27,577 nucleotides of DNA from RGIG995 sp045603745 (GTDB lineage: Bacteria; Bacillota; Clostridia; Oscillospirales; UBA644), in contig JAZUMQ010000015.1 in NCBI GenBank assembly GCA_045603745.1, positions 1-27,577 on the forward strand. Reading direction: 5' to 3'. Of this stretch, positions 1-7,498 are shown one piece after another (within the stretch, counting starts at the first letter, position 1; every line of letters begins with the position of its first letter). A program made the position numbers and the translations under genes. The notes under the pieces were generated by a model. It was not told the origin of the DNA, ran no database searches, and saw only the letters and a program-made list of their open reading frames with translations.

Positions 1-12
1 TAAAACGTTAAA

Positions 13-46
13 GCGGAATCTGGCATTAATTAATGCCAGACCCCGC
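13..46. other. Perfect 22-bp palindrome inside a longer inverted repeat
   Basis: Positions 19-40 read identically on both strands (core GGCATTAATTAATGCC) with no loop. GCGG at 13-16 and CCGC at 43-46 extend the symmetry across a 2x2 mismatch. No T-run follows on either strand, so it is not a normal intrinsic terminator. A loop-free palindrome suits a dimeric repressor site or a recombination site better than an RNA hairpin. The adjoining gene to the left lies outside the window, so its target is unknown. Confidence 0.6.
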
Positions 47-187
47 AAAGTTCTTAATTTCATCTCTGCAACAGAAGCATGGAACTTGGAGTTGCAAAAA
101 TTTTGTTAAAAGTGTTGCACTTCTATTGACAAATCACTTATAGCAAAAAAAAAGAACGGCTTGGTGCAAAAAAATCAAAACGTCCTC

Positions 188-216
188 TTGCAATTCCAAA
201 AAAATTGTGCTATACT
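188..216 (+). promoter_or_regulatory. Promoter of the zinc-ribbon membrane protein gene
   Basis: TTGCAA at 188-193, a 17-bp spacer, and TATACT at 211-216 preceded by TG one base upstream (extended -10). It lies 30 bp before the start codon at 247. Confidence 0.7.
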
Positions 217-246
217 ATAATAGAAGCAAGCGAAAGGAGAATTTTT

Positions 247-753
247 ATGAAAGTATGTACTCATTGTAACAGTCAAATCGAAGATAACGCGTCCTTTTGT
301 CCCTATTGCGGGCAGCGTTCCGATACGATGCCGGTAGAAGATTCCGCCCAATCCAAGGCACTTTATACCTTCCGCAGAAACCTGCGACACGAACGAAAAT
401 GCTGGAGTATTTTTGGAGGTGTATGGCTTGGTTTTTGCATCTTTTTCTTTGCTTTCGGTCTTTTGTATTTGGTATTGGGAATCGGCATGGAAGAACCTGT
501 TCTTGCGGCATTTTTCCCAGTCTTTTCTCTGTACGGTCTTATCTTTTTGCCTATGGCCATCATTAACCTTGTCATGTCAAAAAAGATTACCGGGTACTTA
601 AACCAGCTGGAAACCGATCCCGCCCCGGCGGTGGAACGGTGCGGTGGAATATGGCTCATCGTCATGGGTGCGTTATTTAACAATATCGCCTTGATTTTCA
701 TCATTCTCAATTTCATTCACGTAAAGACCAACAAAGAGCTGTTGCTGAAATAA
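247..753 (+). CDS. Small zinc-ribbon membrane protein, function unknown
   Basis: 168 residues from the ATG at 247, chosen because AAAGGAG sits just upstream; an in-frame ATG at 205 would precede this site and overlap the promoter -10 box. Residues 4-21 form a zinc ribbon (Cys4, Cys7, Cys18, Cys21; CTHC...CPYC), a widespread N-terminal module in Bacillota membrane proteins. A charged linker follows, then three hydrophobic stretches at about 53-79, 86-110 and 133-157 that look membrane-spanning. The gene stands alone between its own promoter and terminator. The zinc ribbon probably lies in the cytoplasm and may mediate protein contacts, but nothing here shows a substrate or partner. The call as a real gene is firm; the function is not known. 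Confidence 0.85.
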   Translation: MKVCTHCNSQIEDNASFCPYCGQRSDTMPVEDSAQSKALYTFRRNLRHERKCWSIFGGVWLGFCIFFFAFGLLYLVLGIGMEEPVLAAFFPVFSLYGLIFLPMAIINLVMSKKITGYLNQLETDPAPAVERCGGIWLIVMGALFNNIALIFIILNFIHVKTNKELLLK

Positions 754-760
754 AAACACG

Positions 761-793
761 AAAAGACGGAAGAAGATTTCTTCCGTCTTTTTT
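761..793 (+). terminator. Intrinsic terminator
   Basis: Perfect 14-bp stem, AAAAGACGGAAGAA at 761-774 and its complement at 778-791, 3-nt loop, with the T-run merging into the right arm and ending at 793. It closes the single-gene unit upstream. Confidence 0.85.
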
Positions 794-810
794 ACGCTAT
801 GAAGAAACGC

Positions 811-848
811 TCAATTTTCCATTTTACATTCTGCATTTTGCATTTCCA
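811..848. repeat. Short degenerate 'cattt' repeat tract
   Basis: AT-rich intergenic stretch with approximate repeats of TTTTCCATTTTACATT, CTGCATTTTG and CATTTCCA. It resembles the low-complexity intergenic repeats common in Clostridia genomes, but only one copy is in this window, so its dispersed nature is an inference. Confidence 0.35.
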
Positions 849-854
849 CACCCC

Positions 855-883
855 TTGATTTTTGCCGAAAATTGTGGTATAAT
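855..883 (+). promoter_or_regulatory. Promoter of the obgE operon
   Basis: TTGATT at 855-860, a 17-bp spacer and a consensus TATAAT at 878-883 with an upstream TGG (extended -10). It lies 38 bp before the obgE start and follows the terminator of the preceding gene. Confidence 0.8.
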
Positions 884-921
884 ATAAATTAGAATAGTAT
901 GCAATCAAATGGAGATTGATT

Positions 922-2196
922 ATGTTTATAGACAGTACGAAACTTTATCTGAAAGCCGGCAACGGCGGAAACGGTTGCGTTGCCTTCCATCGGGAAAAAT
1001 ACGTGGCGGCGGGAGGACCTGTCGGCGGGGACGGTGGCAAGGGCGGAGACGTGGTTTTTCAAGTGGACAAGAACCTGAACACCTTGGAACATCTGCGCTA
1101 CACCCACCATATGTCTGCCCGTAACGGTGAAGACGGCAAGGGCGAAAAGATGTACGGAAAGTCCGCCGACGATCTTGTCATTAAAGTCCCGGTGGGAACG
1201 CTGATCAAAGACGCTGCATCAGGTCAAGTCATCAAAGATTTGAGCGACGACGAACCCTTTATCCTCTGCAAAGGGGGACGCGGAGGCTGGGGCAACCGCC
1301 ATTTTGCCACCCCCACCCGCCAATGCCCTCGTTTTGCCCGTCCCGGAATTCCCGGGGAAGAAAAAGAAGTTATTTTGGAATTGAAGTTGATCGCCGACGT
1401 GGGATTGATCGGTTTTCCCAACGTAGGAAAATCCACCCTATTGTCGGTGGTGTCTGCAGCACGTCCGAAAATCGCAAATTACCATTTTACTACCCTGATC
1501 CCGAACTTAGGTGTTGTCCCTGTCGGAGAAGAACAATCCTTCGTCATGGCGGATATTCCGGGAGTCATTGAAGGAGCAAGCGACGGTGCAGGGTTGGGGC
1601 ATGATTTTTTGCGCCACATCGAGCGTTGCCGTTTGTTGGTTCATTTGGTGGACGTTTCCGGGGAAGAAGGAAGAGACCCCATTGAGGATTTTGAAATCAT
1701 CAACAAAGAATTGGAACAGTTCTCCCCCGAATTGGCAAAGCGTCCCCAGATCGTAGTTGCAAATAAGATTGATGCTTCCATCGAGGAACAGATCGAAGAA
1801 TTGAAAAATTACGTGAAAGAAAAGGGTTACCCCTTCTACGCCATCTCCGCCGCCGCCCATATGGGCACGCGGGAACTTGTGATGGCGATCTGGAACGCAG
1901 TCAAAGAACTGCCTCCCATCAAGGTTTATGAAACGGAATACGTAGACGAGGCGGAAGCCTTCGATCCCAAAGACCGTTCGGTTCAAATTTCCCGTTTGGA
2001 CGGAAATTACTGGTCGGTGGAAGGAGAATGGCTGCTTCGGATTATGCGCGGAATCAACTTTGGGGAATACGAACAGTTACAGTATTTTCAGAAAATTCTC
2101 CACAACACCGGCGTTATCAAAGAATTAGTCAAGGCCGGCGTCAAAGAAAACGATACGGTAGATATTTACGGATTTGAATTTGATTTCGTATATTAA
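922..2196 (+). CDS. obgE: GTPase Obg (ribosome assembly)
   Basis: 424 residues. The ATG at 922 is preferred over the in-frame TTG at 916 because GGAG at 911-914 is correctly spaced from it. The N-terminal Obg fold is visible as a glycine-rich stretch (GGNGCVAFHREKY, GGPVGGDGGKGGDVVF). The GTPase domain follows: G1 GFPNVGKST from about residue 164, G3 DIPGVIEGA, G4 NKID. The C-terminal OCT domain ends the protein (EGEWLLRIMRGINF...). Obg is an essential, slow GTPase that binds the large ribosomal subunit and responds to (p)ppGpp in studied bacteria. In many Bacillota it sits beside rplU/rpmA; here it opens an operon instead with an anchored unknown protein, a YraN protein and two hydrolases. 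Confidence 0.97.
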   Translation: MFIDSTKLYLKAGNGGNGCVAFHREKYVAAGGPVGGDGGKGGDVVFQVDKNLNTLEHLRYTHHMSARNGEDGKGEKMYGKSADDLVIKVPVGTLIKDAASGQVIKDLSDDEPFILCKGGRGGWGNRHFATPTRQCPRFARPGIPGEEKEVILELKLIADVGLIGFPNVGKSTLLSVVSAARPKIANYHFTTLIPNLGVVPVGEEQSFVMADIPGVIEGASDGAGLGHDFLRHIERCRLLVHLVDVSGEEGRDPIEDFEIINKELEQFSPELAKRPQIVVANKIDASIEEQIEELKNYVKEKGYPFYAISAAAHMGTRELVMAIWNAVKELPPIKVYETEYVDEAEAFDPKDRSVQISRLDGNYWSVEGEWLLRIMRGINFGEYEQLQYFQKILHNTGVIKELVKAGVKENDTVDIYGFEFDFVY

Positions 2197-2205
2197 GGAA
2201 CGGAC

Positions 2206-3033
2206 ATGAAACTTTTGAGGAATTATATCATCGTCCTGTCGGTAATTGCACTCATTGCCGTAGGGCTGGCAATATTGTCAGTAATGGGATATTTGACCCG
2301 GGCAGATCAGGCGGTACTTTCTCCCCAAGATCCGATGGTAACACAGGACGAAGAAATCGGCAATGAAGATTTGGCACGGCTTTTGACCCAAGCCCAAAAG
2401 AATTCCACACCTTTAAAAGAAACACCCACGTTTCCACAAACCACCCAATCCTTTTTCCTGCAGACAAAAACCGCAGGAGGCATTTTTGTCGGAGCATATT
2501 CTCTGCACGTAGTTAGTATGATAAATCGGAATGCCCTCTTGGAAGATTTGGTCACAGGAAAGTATTGTCAGATTTCAATTGACGATTTTACTGCACTTCT
2601 CAGCAACGAAGCCTTTGAAGGAATCGAAGAAAATCGTTTTTTCCAGCCGCCGCTGAAGGTGGGAACCTTCGATCAGCTCTTTGCAACTTCGATGACGGTC
2701 TACGCGTATACGCCAAAGGGAACGTTCCGGAAGATTGAGAAAAAAGGGATAGACACCTCCATCGTTATAACGATGACCACGGAAGAAGCTGCAGAAAATT
2801 TGCAGATTTCAGCCCCGATATTGCCCGATGCGTGGTCGCTGACCGTCCGAAAAGATACGACGGTGTACTTATCGCAAGATCGGGTAAAAACCGAACAATT
2901 ATACTTCCCCACCGAGCCGGGAATTTATTGCTATGAATTAACTTCCCATTGGGATCTGACCCCGGATCGAGATTGGTACGGAGATCTGAATTATGTCCTG
3001 GAAATCCATATTACAGACCCGGAAGCGCAATAA
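2206..3033 (+). CDS. Membrane-anchored protein of unknown function
   Basis: 275 residues starting 9 bp after obgE, with AAGGAACGG as ribosome binding site. Residues about 6-28 are hydrophobic after a KLLRN start, which fits a signal anchor with the rest outside the membrane. A polar, Thr/Gln-rich linker follows. The C-terminal part (about 190-275) alternates short hydrophobic strands and ends in TEPGIYCYELTSHWDL...VLEIHI, a pattern of terminal beta strands like that in Ig-like extracellular domains; that fold is an inference. No catalytic motif was recognised. Its end overlaps the next gene by 41 bp, so it belongs to the obgE operon, but the neighbours do not suggest a role. Confidence 0.8.
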   Translation: MKLLRNYIIVLSVIALIAVGLAILSVMGYLTRADQAVLSPQDPMVTQDEEIGNEDLARLLTQAQKNSTPLKETPTFPQTTQSFFLQTKTAGGIFVGAYSLHVVSMINRNALLEDLVTGKYCQISIDDFTALLSNEAFEGIEENRFFQPPLKVGTFDQLFATSMTVYAYTPKGTFRKIEKKGIDTSIVITMTTEEAAENLQISAPILPDAWSLTVRKDTTVYLSQDRVKTEQLYFPTEPGIYCYELTSHWDLTPDRDWYGDLNYVLEIHITDPEAQ

Positions 3034-3472
3034 AACCTTTCGGGCGATCCAAAAAGGAAAAATAGAGGTCAATCAACTGCCACCCTACGAGCGAGGACTG
3101 TATTACGAAGGAATCGTCTGTCTCTTTTTGAAAAAGCAAGGATATAAAATCTTAGACCGCAATTTCCGAGGAAGAAAACGACGGGAGATCGACATTGTCG
3201 CAAAGGACAAAGAGACGCTGGTATTCGTTGAAGTCAAGGCACGGCGAGAGAATACGGTATTCTCTCCTCTCAACGCCATCGACGAAAAGAAAAGACGTTC
3301 CTTGGCATCGGTAACGATAGATTATCTGAACAAACTGCATCTTGCAGGCATCGACACCCAAGATCTAAAACTCCGCTTTGACGTTGTTGCCCTGTTTTTT
3401 GACGAAAATGGTACACCCAGTAGTATCGATCATCATATTTCTTATTTGGTGCCAGCTCATGAATTTTTTTGA
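2993..3472 (+). CDS. YraN (UPF0102) family endonuclease-like protein
   Basis: 159 residues from ATG 2993, which has CGGAG at 2979-2983; this overlaps the upstream gene by 41 bp. The core shows the family pattern: YYEGIVCLFLKKQGYKIL, then N-R, then REIDIVAKDKETLVFVEVKAR. The E/D-x-E-V-K arrangement is the PD-(D/E)XK-type nuclease signature (Glu-Ile-Asp and Glu-Val-Lys). YraN proteins are short Holliday-junction-resolvase-like folds of uncertain cellular role. In many Bacillota yraN follows rnhB; here rnhB is about 17 kb away in another operon, so the gene has moved. The family call is secure, the activity is not. Confidence 0.9.
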   Translation: MSWKSILQTRKRNKTFRAIQKGKIEVNQLPPYERGLYYEGIVCLFLKKQGYKILDRNFRGRKRREIDIVAKDKETLVFVEVKARRENTVFSPLNAIDEKKRRSLASVTIDYLNKLHLAGIDTQDLKLRFDVVALFFDENGTPSSIDHHISYLVPAHEFF

Positions 3473-4322
3473 TCTTCACTGTGACACGGCAACGGAATTG
3501 TACCGCAGAAATCTCTCTTTTGACAACAATCAGACCCATATTAATGCTGCGAATATCAACGGATATAACCTGACCCAATGTTTTGCGGTATTTTTTAACG
3601 ACAAAAAAGAATTCCCGGAGGGAATGGACTTTTTTTATGCCGTGATTGAGACCGTTTTTCCGCAACTGCACCGTCCCGGGCTTACGCCTCTGCTGACAGT
3701 GGAAGGAGCGGGAGTTCTTGCGAAGGATCCGGATTGGATTGAGAAAATCCACCGGGCAGGTTGCCGTATGGCGGGGCTGGTATGGAACGGAAAAAATCCC
3801 CTGGCAACCGGAGCCGCCACCGACGACAGAGCAAAACTGACCTCGCTGGGAAAAGAAGCCGTATTAGAACTGATCCGACGGAAAATCGCCGTAGACGTTT
3901 CCCATCTTTCCGCCGCAGGTACGGAAGAAATTCTCGAAATTACCGACGCCCCTATCGTGGCGTCTCACTCCAACGCAAAAGCCGTCTGTGACCATCTGCG
4001 CAACCTATCTGACGAAGTTGCAAAAGAGATTTTTGCACGGGGCGGACTTGTGGGGTTAAATCTTTATCCGGAATTTCTCAGCAAAGAAAACGCCGGAATC
4101 GACGATCTTTTGCGCCACGCGGAACATTTCCTTTCTCTGGAAGGAGATCGGGGGCTTGCCCTTGGGTGCGATTTGGACGGGATCGACAAATTGCCCGAAA
4201 CAATGACGGATTTTTCCTCATTGCCCTTGCTTTATGATCGCTTTTGTGCTACCTTTGGGCCCTGCACTGCGAACAACATTTTTTACAACAATGCACAACG
4301 CTTTTTTTATCATTCTACTTAA
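3459..4322 (+). CDS. Membrane dipeptidase-like protein (peptidase family M19)
   Basis: 287 residues from the ATG at 3459, giving MNFFDLHCDT; upstream in-frame starts would add a stretch encoded inside yraN with no homology. The gene overlaps yraN by 14 bp, suggesting translational coupling since no good Shine-Dalgarno is seen. Zinc-ligand motifs of M19 are present in order: His7-x-Asp9, the Glu of LLTVEGAG, the His of DVSHLS and the His of VASHSN, then GCDLDGI near the end. The family hydrolyses dipeptides, including D-amino-acid-containing ones, at a two-metal site. The protein is somewhat shorter than the usual ~310-400 residues and has no signal peptide, so it is probably cytoplasmic. Confidence 0.92.
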   Translation: MNFFDLHCDTATELYRRNLSFDNNQTHINAANINGYNLTQCFAVFFNDKKEFPEGMDFFYAVIETVFPQLHRPGLTPLLTVEGAGVLAKDPDWIEKIHRAGCRMAGLVWNGKNPLATGAATDDRAKLTSLGKEAVLELIRRKIAVDVSHLSAAGTEEILEITDAPIVASHSNAKAVCDHLRNLSDEVAKEIFARGGLVGLNLYPEFLSKENAGIDDLLRHAEHFLSLEGDRGLALGCDLDGIDKLPETMTDFSSLPLLYDRFCATFGPCTANNIFYNNAQRFFYHST

Positions 4323-4334
4323 AGGAGCCTTTCC

Positions 4335-5006
4335 ATGGCACTTTACACCATGGCAGATCTGCATCTGTCTTTTTCCACGGAAAAACCAATGGACGTTTTC
4401 GGCGACCGCTGGAAAGATCACCCCGAAAAAATTGCCGAGCGCTGGTCCTTAACCGAAGATGACACCATCGTGCTTCCGGGGGATTTTTCTTGGGCAATCG
4501 ACCTGCGAGAACTGGAAGCTGATATGGCATTTCTCCACGAATTACCCGGGAAAAAGATCCTCTCCAAAGGGAACCACGACTATTGGTGGGAAACCATGTC
4601 AAAACTAAATAAATTCGTAGAAAACTACCCTTCCGTTTCCTTTTTGCATAATAATTCTTACACGGTTGGAGACGTCAGCATTTGCGGAACTCGAGGCTGG
4701 ACCCTCGAACCCTCCGACGAAGACGAAAAAGTCCTGAATCGGGAAGTTGGACGACTGAAAGCCTCCCTGAAACAAGCGGAAAAGCAACCGATTGTCTTTT
4801 TGCATTATCCTCCGATTTTTGGAGATCTGCGGTGCGAACCTATTCTGGACGTGATGAAAGAATTCGACGTAAAAGAATGCTATTACGGTCATCTTCACGG
4901 ACCGGGAGCCACCGGGCTTGCGATACAGGGAACGGTGGACGGAATCCAATTCCGACTCATCTCTGCCGATCATTTGGACTTTTCTCCCTTAAAAATCCGT
5001 GAATGA
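4335..5006 (+). CDS. Calcineurin-like metallophosphoesterase
   Basis: 223 residues, 12 bp after the dipeptidase gene with AAAGGAG as ribosome binding site. All five metallophosphoesterase motifs are visible: Asp8-Leu-His10, GD in VLPGDFSWAID, GNHDYWW, the His of FLHYPP, and GHLHG near the C terminus. These residues bind two divalent metals for phosphoester cleavage; the physiological substrate cannot be read from sequence. The protein is soluble with no signal peptide. A truncated phosphoesterase remnant of a related superfamily lies at 26106-26327, but that one has different flanking residues and is not an obvious duplicate. Last gene of the obgE operon. Confidence 0.93.
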   Translation: MALYTMADLHLSFSTEKPMDVFGDRWKDHPEKIAERWSLTEDDTIVLPGDFSWAIDLRELEADMAFLHELPGKKILSKGNHDYWWETMSKLNKFVENYPSVSFLHNNSYTVGDVSICGTRGWTLEPSDEDEKVLNREVGRLKASLKQAEKQPIVFLHYPPIFGDLRCEPILDVMKEFDVKECYYGHLHGPGATGLAIQGTVDGIQFRLISADHLDFSPLKIRE

Positions 5007-5069
5007 CCTGATTTTATGCCGATTTTAAGGCATTTCTGCGAAAAGATTTCAAACTTTCCTGTCAAAGTA

Positions 5070-5098
5070 TGGAAATGTAGAGAAATATATGTTATAAT
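5070..5098 (+). promoter_or_regulatory. Promoter of tig
   Basis: Consensus TATAAT at 5093-5098 with TGT directly upstream (extended -10). The -35 position (TGGAAA at 5070-5075, 17-bp spacing) is a weak match. It lies 46 bp before the trigger factor start. Confidence 0.65.
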
Positions 5099-5144
5099 AT
5101 CCCTTACGAAAGATAATTCATAATAATATCAAGGAGAACTGATT

Positions 5145-6743
5145 ATGAAATTAGTGAACAAAAACGAAGTTGAAAAGAACGTAGTCGAACTCGAAATCTC
5201 CGTCCCCGCAGACGAGTTTGAAGCTGCCGTTCAAACTTCCTACCGCAAAAACGTGGGCAAGGTAAACGTCCCCGGTTTCCGCAGAGGCAAAGCCCCCCGC
5301 AAGATTGTGGAAAAAATGTACGGCGAAGGTTTCTTCTGGAACGATGCCGTTGACGCGCTCTATCCCGACGCTTACGAAGCAGCCGTGAAAGAAGCGGGCA
5401 TCAACCCCGTGGATCGCGCAAACATCGAAATCACCGAAATCGCCGCTGACAAAGGCTTCACCTTCAAGGCAACCGTCACCGTGAAACCCGAAGTCAACGT
5501 AAAAGAATACAAAGGTTTGAAAGTAGAAAAACCCTCTACCAAGGTAACCGAAGACGACATTACCAACGAAATCGCCGGTTATCAGCGTCGTAACTCCCGC
5601 ATGATCGACGTAGACGACCGTGCCGCAGAACTGGACGACACCGTCACCTTCGACTTTGAAGGATTCACCGACGGCAAACCCTTTGAAGGCGGAAAGGCTT
5701 CCGACTACACCCTGAAACTGGGTTCCGGTCAGTTCATTCCCGGCTTTGAAGATCAGATGGTCGGAAAGAAGATCGGCGAAGAATTCACCGTCAACGTTAC
5801 TTTCCCCGAAGAATATCATGCCGACGAACTGAAAGGTCAGCCCGCAGAATTCAAATGCTGCATTCATAAGATTCAGAAAGAAGAACTTCCCGAAGTGGAC
5901 GATGAATTCGTCAAAGACATCAGCGATTTCGATACCTTGGACGCTTTCAAGGAAGATCTTTCCAAGAAGATTGCAGAACGCAAAGAAGCAGAAGCCGACC
6001 GCATCGTTTCCGACAAGTTGGCAGAAGCCGTTGCCGATTTGGTAGAAGCAGACATTCCTCAATGTATGTTTGAGAATGAAATCAACGCTTCTCTTAACGA
6101 TTTTGCTCAGAGAATGGCTTCTCAGGGCATGAACATGGAACAGTACATGCAGATCACCGGCGCAAAGATGGAAGATCTCCGCAATATGTTCGCCGGCCGC
6201 GCTCAGGTTGACGTAAAACTTCGCCTGGCTCTGGAAAAGATCGCCGAATTGGAAGGCGTTGTCATCTCCGATGAAGACGTAAACGCCGAATACGAAAAAT
6301 TCTCCAAGGAAATGCAGGTTCCCGTAGAACGCATCAAGAGTGATGCGGTAACCGAAAACATCATCAAAGAATTGGCGAACGCCAAGGCATTTGAATGTGT
6401 AAAGGCTCACGCCGAAATGGTTGCGGAAGGTGCAAAGAAACCTGCGAAGAAGGCTCCCGCCAAGAAGGCAGAAACCGCTGAAGAATCTGCCCCCGAGAAG
6501 AAACCCGCTGCGAAAAAGACCACCACGGCGAAGAAGACCACTTCCACCGCCACAAAGTCTACTGCCGCTAAGACCACTGCAACCAAGTCTACCACGGCAA
6601 AGAAGACCACCGCAAAAGCAGACGGAGAAAAGGCTGCGGAAAAGAAGCCCGCTGCGAAGAAGACCGCTTCCACCGCAACCAACTCTACCGCTGCAAAGAA
6701 GCCTGCGGCAAAGAAACCTGCGGCGAAAAAAGACGCTGAATAA
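5145..6743 (+). CDS. tig: Trigger factor with a lysine/alanine-rich C-terminal tail
   Basis: 532 residues; AAGGAG at 5131-5136 fixes the start. Residues 1 to about 427 are a complete trigger factor, the ribosome-bound chaperone for nascent chains: the ribosome-docking signature GFRRGKAPRKIVEKMYGE, then the FKBP-like prolyl isomerase domain (DDTVTFDFEGFTDGKPF...GSGQFIPGFEDQMVG), then the helical arms. Bacterial trigger factors usually end at about 430 residues. Here about 105 more follow, built almost only of Lys, Ala, Thr and Pro (PAKKAPAKKAE, KPAAKKTTTAKK and similar), like histone H1 tails. The tail should be disordered and strongly basic, so RNA or ribosome contact is a fair inference. The DNA of the tail is itself repetitive (about 6430-6740). 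Confidence 0.97.
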   Translation: MKLVNKNEVEKNVVELEISVPADEFEAAVQTSYRKNVGKVNVPGFRRGKAPRKIVEKMYGEGFFWNDAVDALYPDAYEAAVKEAGINPVDRANIEITEIAADKGFTFKATVTVKPEVNVKEYKGLKVEKPSTKVTEDDITNEIAGYQRRNSRMIDVDDRAAELDDTVTFDFEGFTDGKPFEGGKASDYTLKLGSGQFIPGFEDQMVGKKIGEEFTVNVTFPEEYHADELKGQPAEFKCCIHKIQKEELPEVDDEFVKDISDFDTLDAFKEDLSKKIAERKEAEADRIVSDKLAEAVADLVEADIPQCMFENEINASLNDFAQRMASQGMNMEQYMQITGAKMEDLRNMFAGRAQVDVKLRLALEKIAELEGVVISDEDVNAEYEKFSKEMQVPVERIKSDAVTENIIKELANAKAFECVKAHAEMVAEGAKKPAKKAPAKKAETAEESAPEKKPAAKKTTTAKKTTSTATKSTAAKTTATKSTTAKKTTAKADGEKAAEKKPAAKKTASTATNSTAAKKPAAKKPAAKKDAE

Positions 6744-6780
6744 TCCGCTGGATTTTCGGCGATACTGAAACAGAACGGAC

Positions 6781-6813
6781 CGGGGACCTTCCTCCCGAAG
6801 AGGAGGGTCCCCG
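6781..6813 (+). other. Strong GC stem-loop between tig and clpP, no U-tract
   Basis: CGGGGACCTTCCTC at 6781-6794 pairs with 6800-6813 over 14 bp with one T-G pair and a 5-nt loop. It is followed by AATTATC and an A-run rather than T residues, so it is not a canonical intrinsic terminator. It may set mRNA ends or stability, separating tig from clpP-clpX expression. Confidence 0.6.
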
Positions 6814-6869
6814 AATTATCAAAAAAAACACCGAACGTACATACTCATTTTTTCAAAGGAGAGATTGCT

Positions 6870-7463
6870 ATGATGCCGAATAATGCTTTAGTTCCCACCG
6901 TTGTGGAACAAACCTCCCGGGGAGAACGGGCTTACGATATTTATTCCCGCCTGCTAAATGACCGTATCGTCTTTTTGGCAGACGAAGTCAACGACGTGAC
7001 CGCAAATCTGGTGGTTGCCCAGTTGTTGTTCTTGGAGTCGGTAGACCCCGATAAGGACATCAGCCTTTACATCAACAGTCCCGGAGGCTCGATTACCGCG
7101 GGAATGGCGATTTACGACACGATGAATTATATCAAATGCGACGTTTCCACCATCTGCGTGGGCATGGCGGCAAGCATGGGAGCATTCCTCCTTTCTGCCG
7201 GAGCCAAGGGCAAACGCTACGCCCTTCCCAACAGTGAAGTCATGATCCATCAACCTTTGGGGGGCTTCCAAGGGCAGGCAACGGACATCAAGATTCACGC
7301 ACAGCGGATTTTGGACATTAAGGACAAATTGAATCAGATCCTTGCAGAAAACACCGGAAAGTCTTTGGACGTCATCAAGGCCGATACCGAACGGGATAAT
7401 TTCATGACCGCGGAACAGGCGAAAGAATACGGTCTGATCGATCAGGTCATCGCCCATCGCTAA
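6870..7463 (+). CDS. clpP: ATP-dependent Clp protease proteolytic subunit
   Basis: 197 residues; AAAGGAGAG upstream, with two adjacent ATG codons (6870 and 6873) possible as start. ClpP is the serine protease of the barrel-shaped Clp complexes and is loaded by ClpX, encoded next. The catalytic triad is visible: Ser102 in GMAASMGAFLLSAG, His127 in SEVMIHQPLGG, and Asp172 in KADTERDNFM. The oxyanion-region motif SPGGSITAGMAIYD is intact. Length matches the family, with a short N-terminal propeptide-like segment (MMPNNALVPTVVEQTSRGER). Between tig and clpX it gives the tig-clpP-clpX order common in Clostridia. Confidence 0.97.
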   Translation: MMPNNALVPTVVEQTSRGERAYDIYSRLLNDRIVFLADEVNDVTANLVVAQLLFLESVDPDKDISLYINSPGGSITAGMAIYDTMNYIKCDVSTICVGMAASMGAFLLSAGAKGKRYALPNSEVMIHQPLGGFQGQATDIKIHAQRILDIKDKLNQILAENTGKSLDVIKADTERDNFMTAEQAKEYGLIDQVIAHR

Positions 7464-7498
7464 AAATCGGTAACACTTTTTATCCGAAAGGAACCCTC

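Noticed and set aside
126..131. Perfect TTGACA box at 126-131
   Set aside because: No -10-like hexamer at 16-18 bp; the sequence there is a pure A-run, so not called a promoter.
5016..5033. Possible terminator after the metallophosphoesterase gene
   Set aside because: Only a 5-bp ATGCC/GGCAT stem with 8-nt loop and three T residues; too weak to call.
5151..6410. 419-codon open frame antisense to trigger factor
   Set aside because: It lies wholly within the tig gene in the opposite frame, is rich in Phe/Val/Gly from reversed biased codons, and has no family motif.
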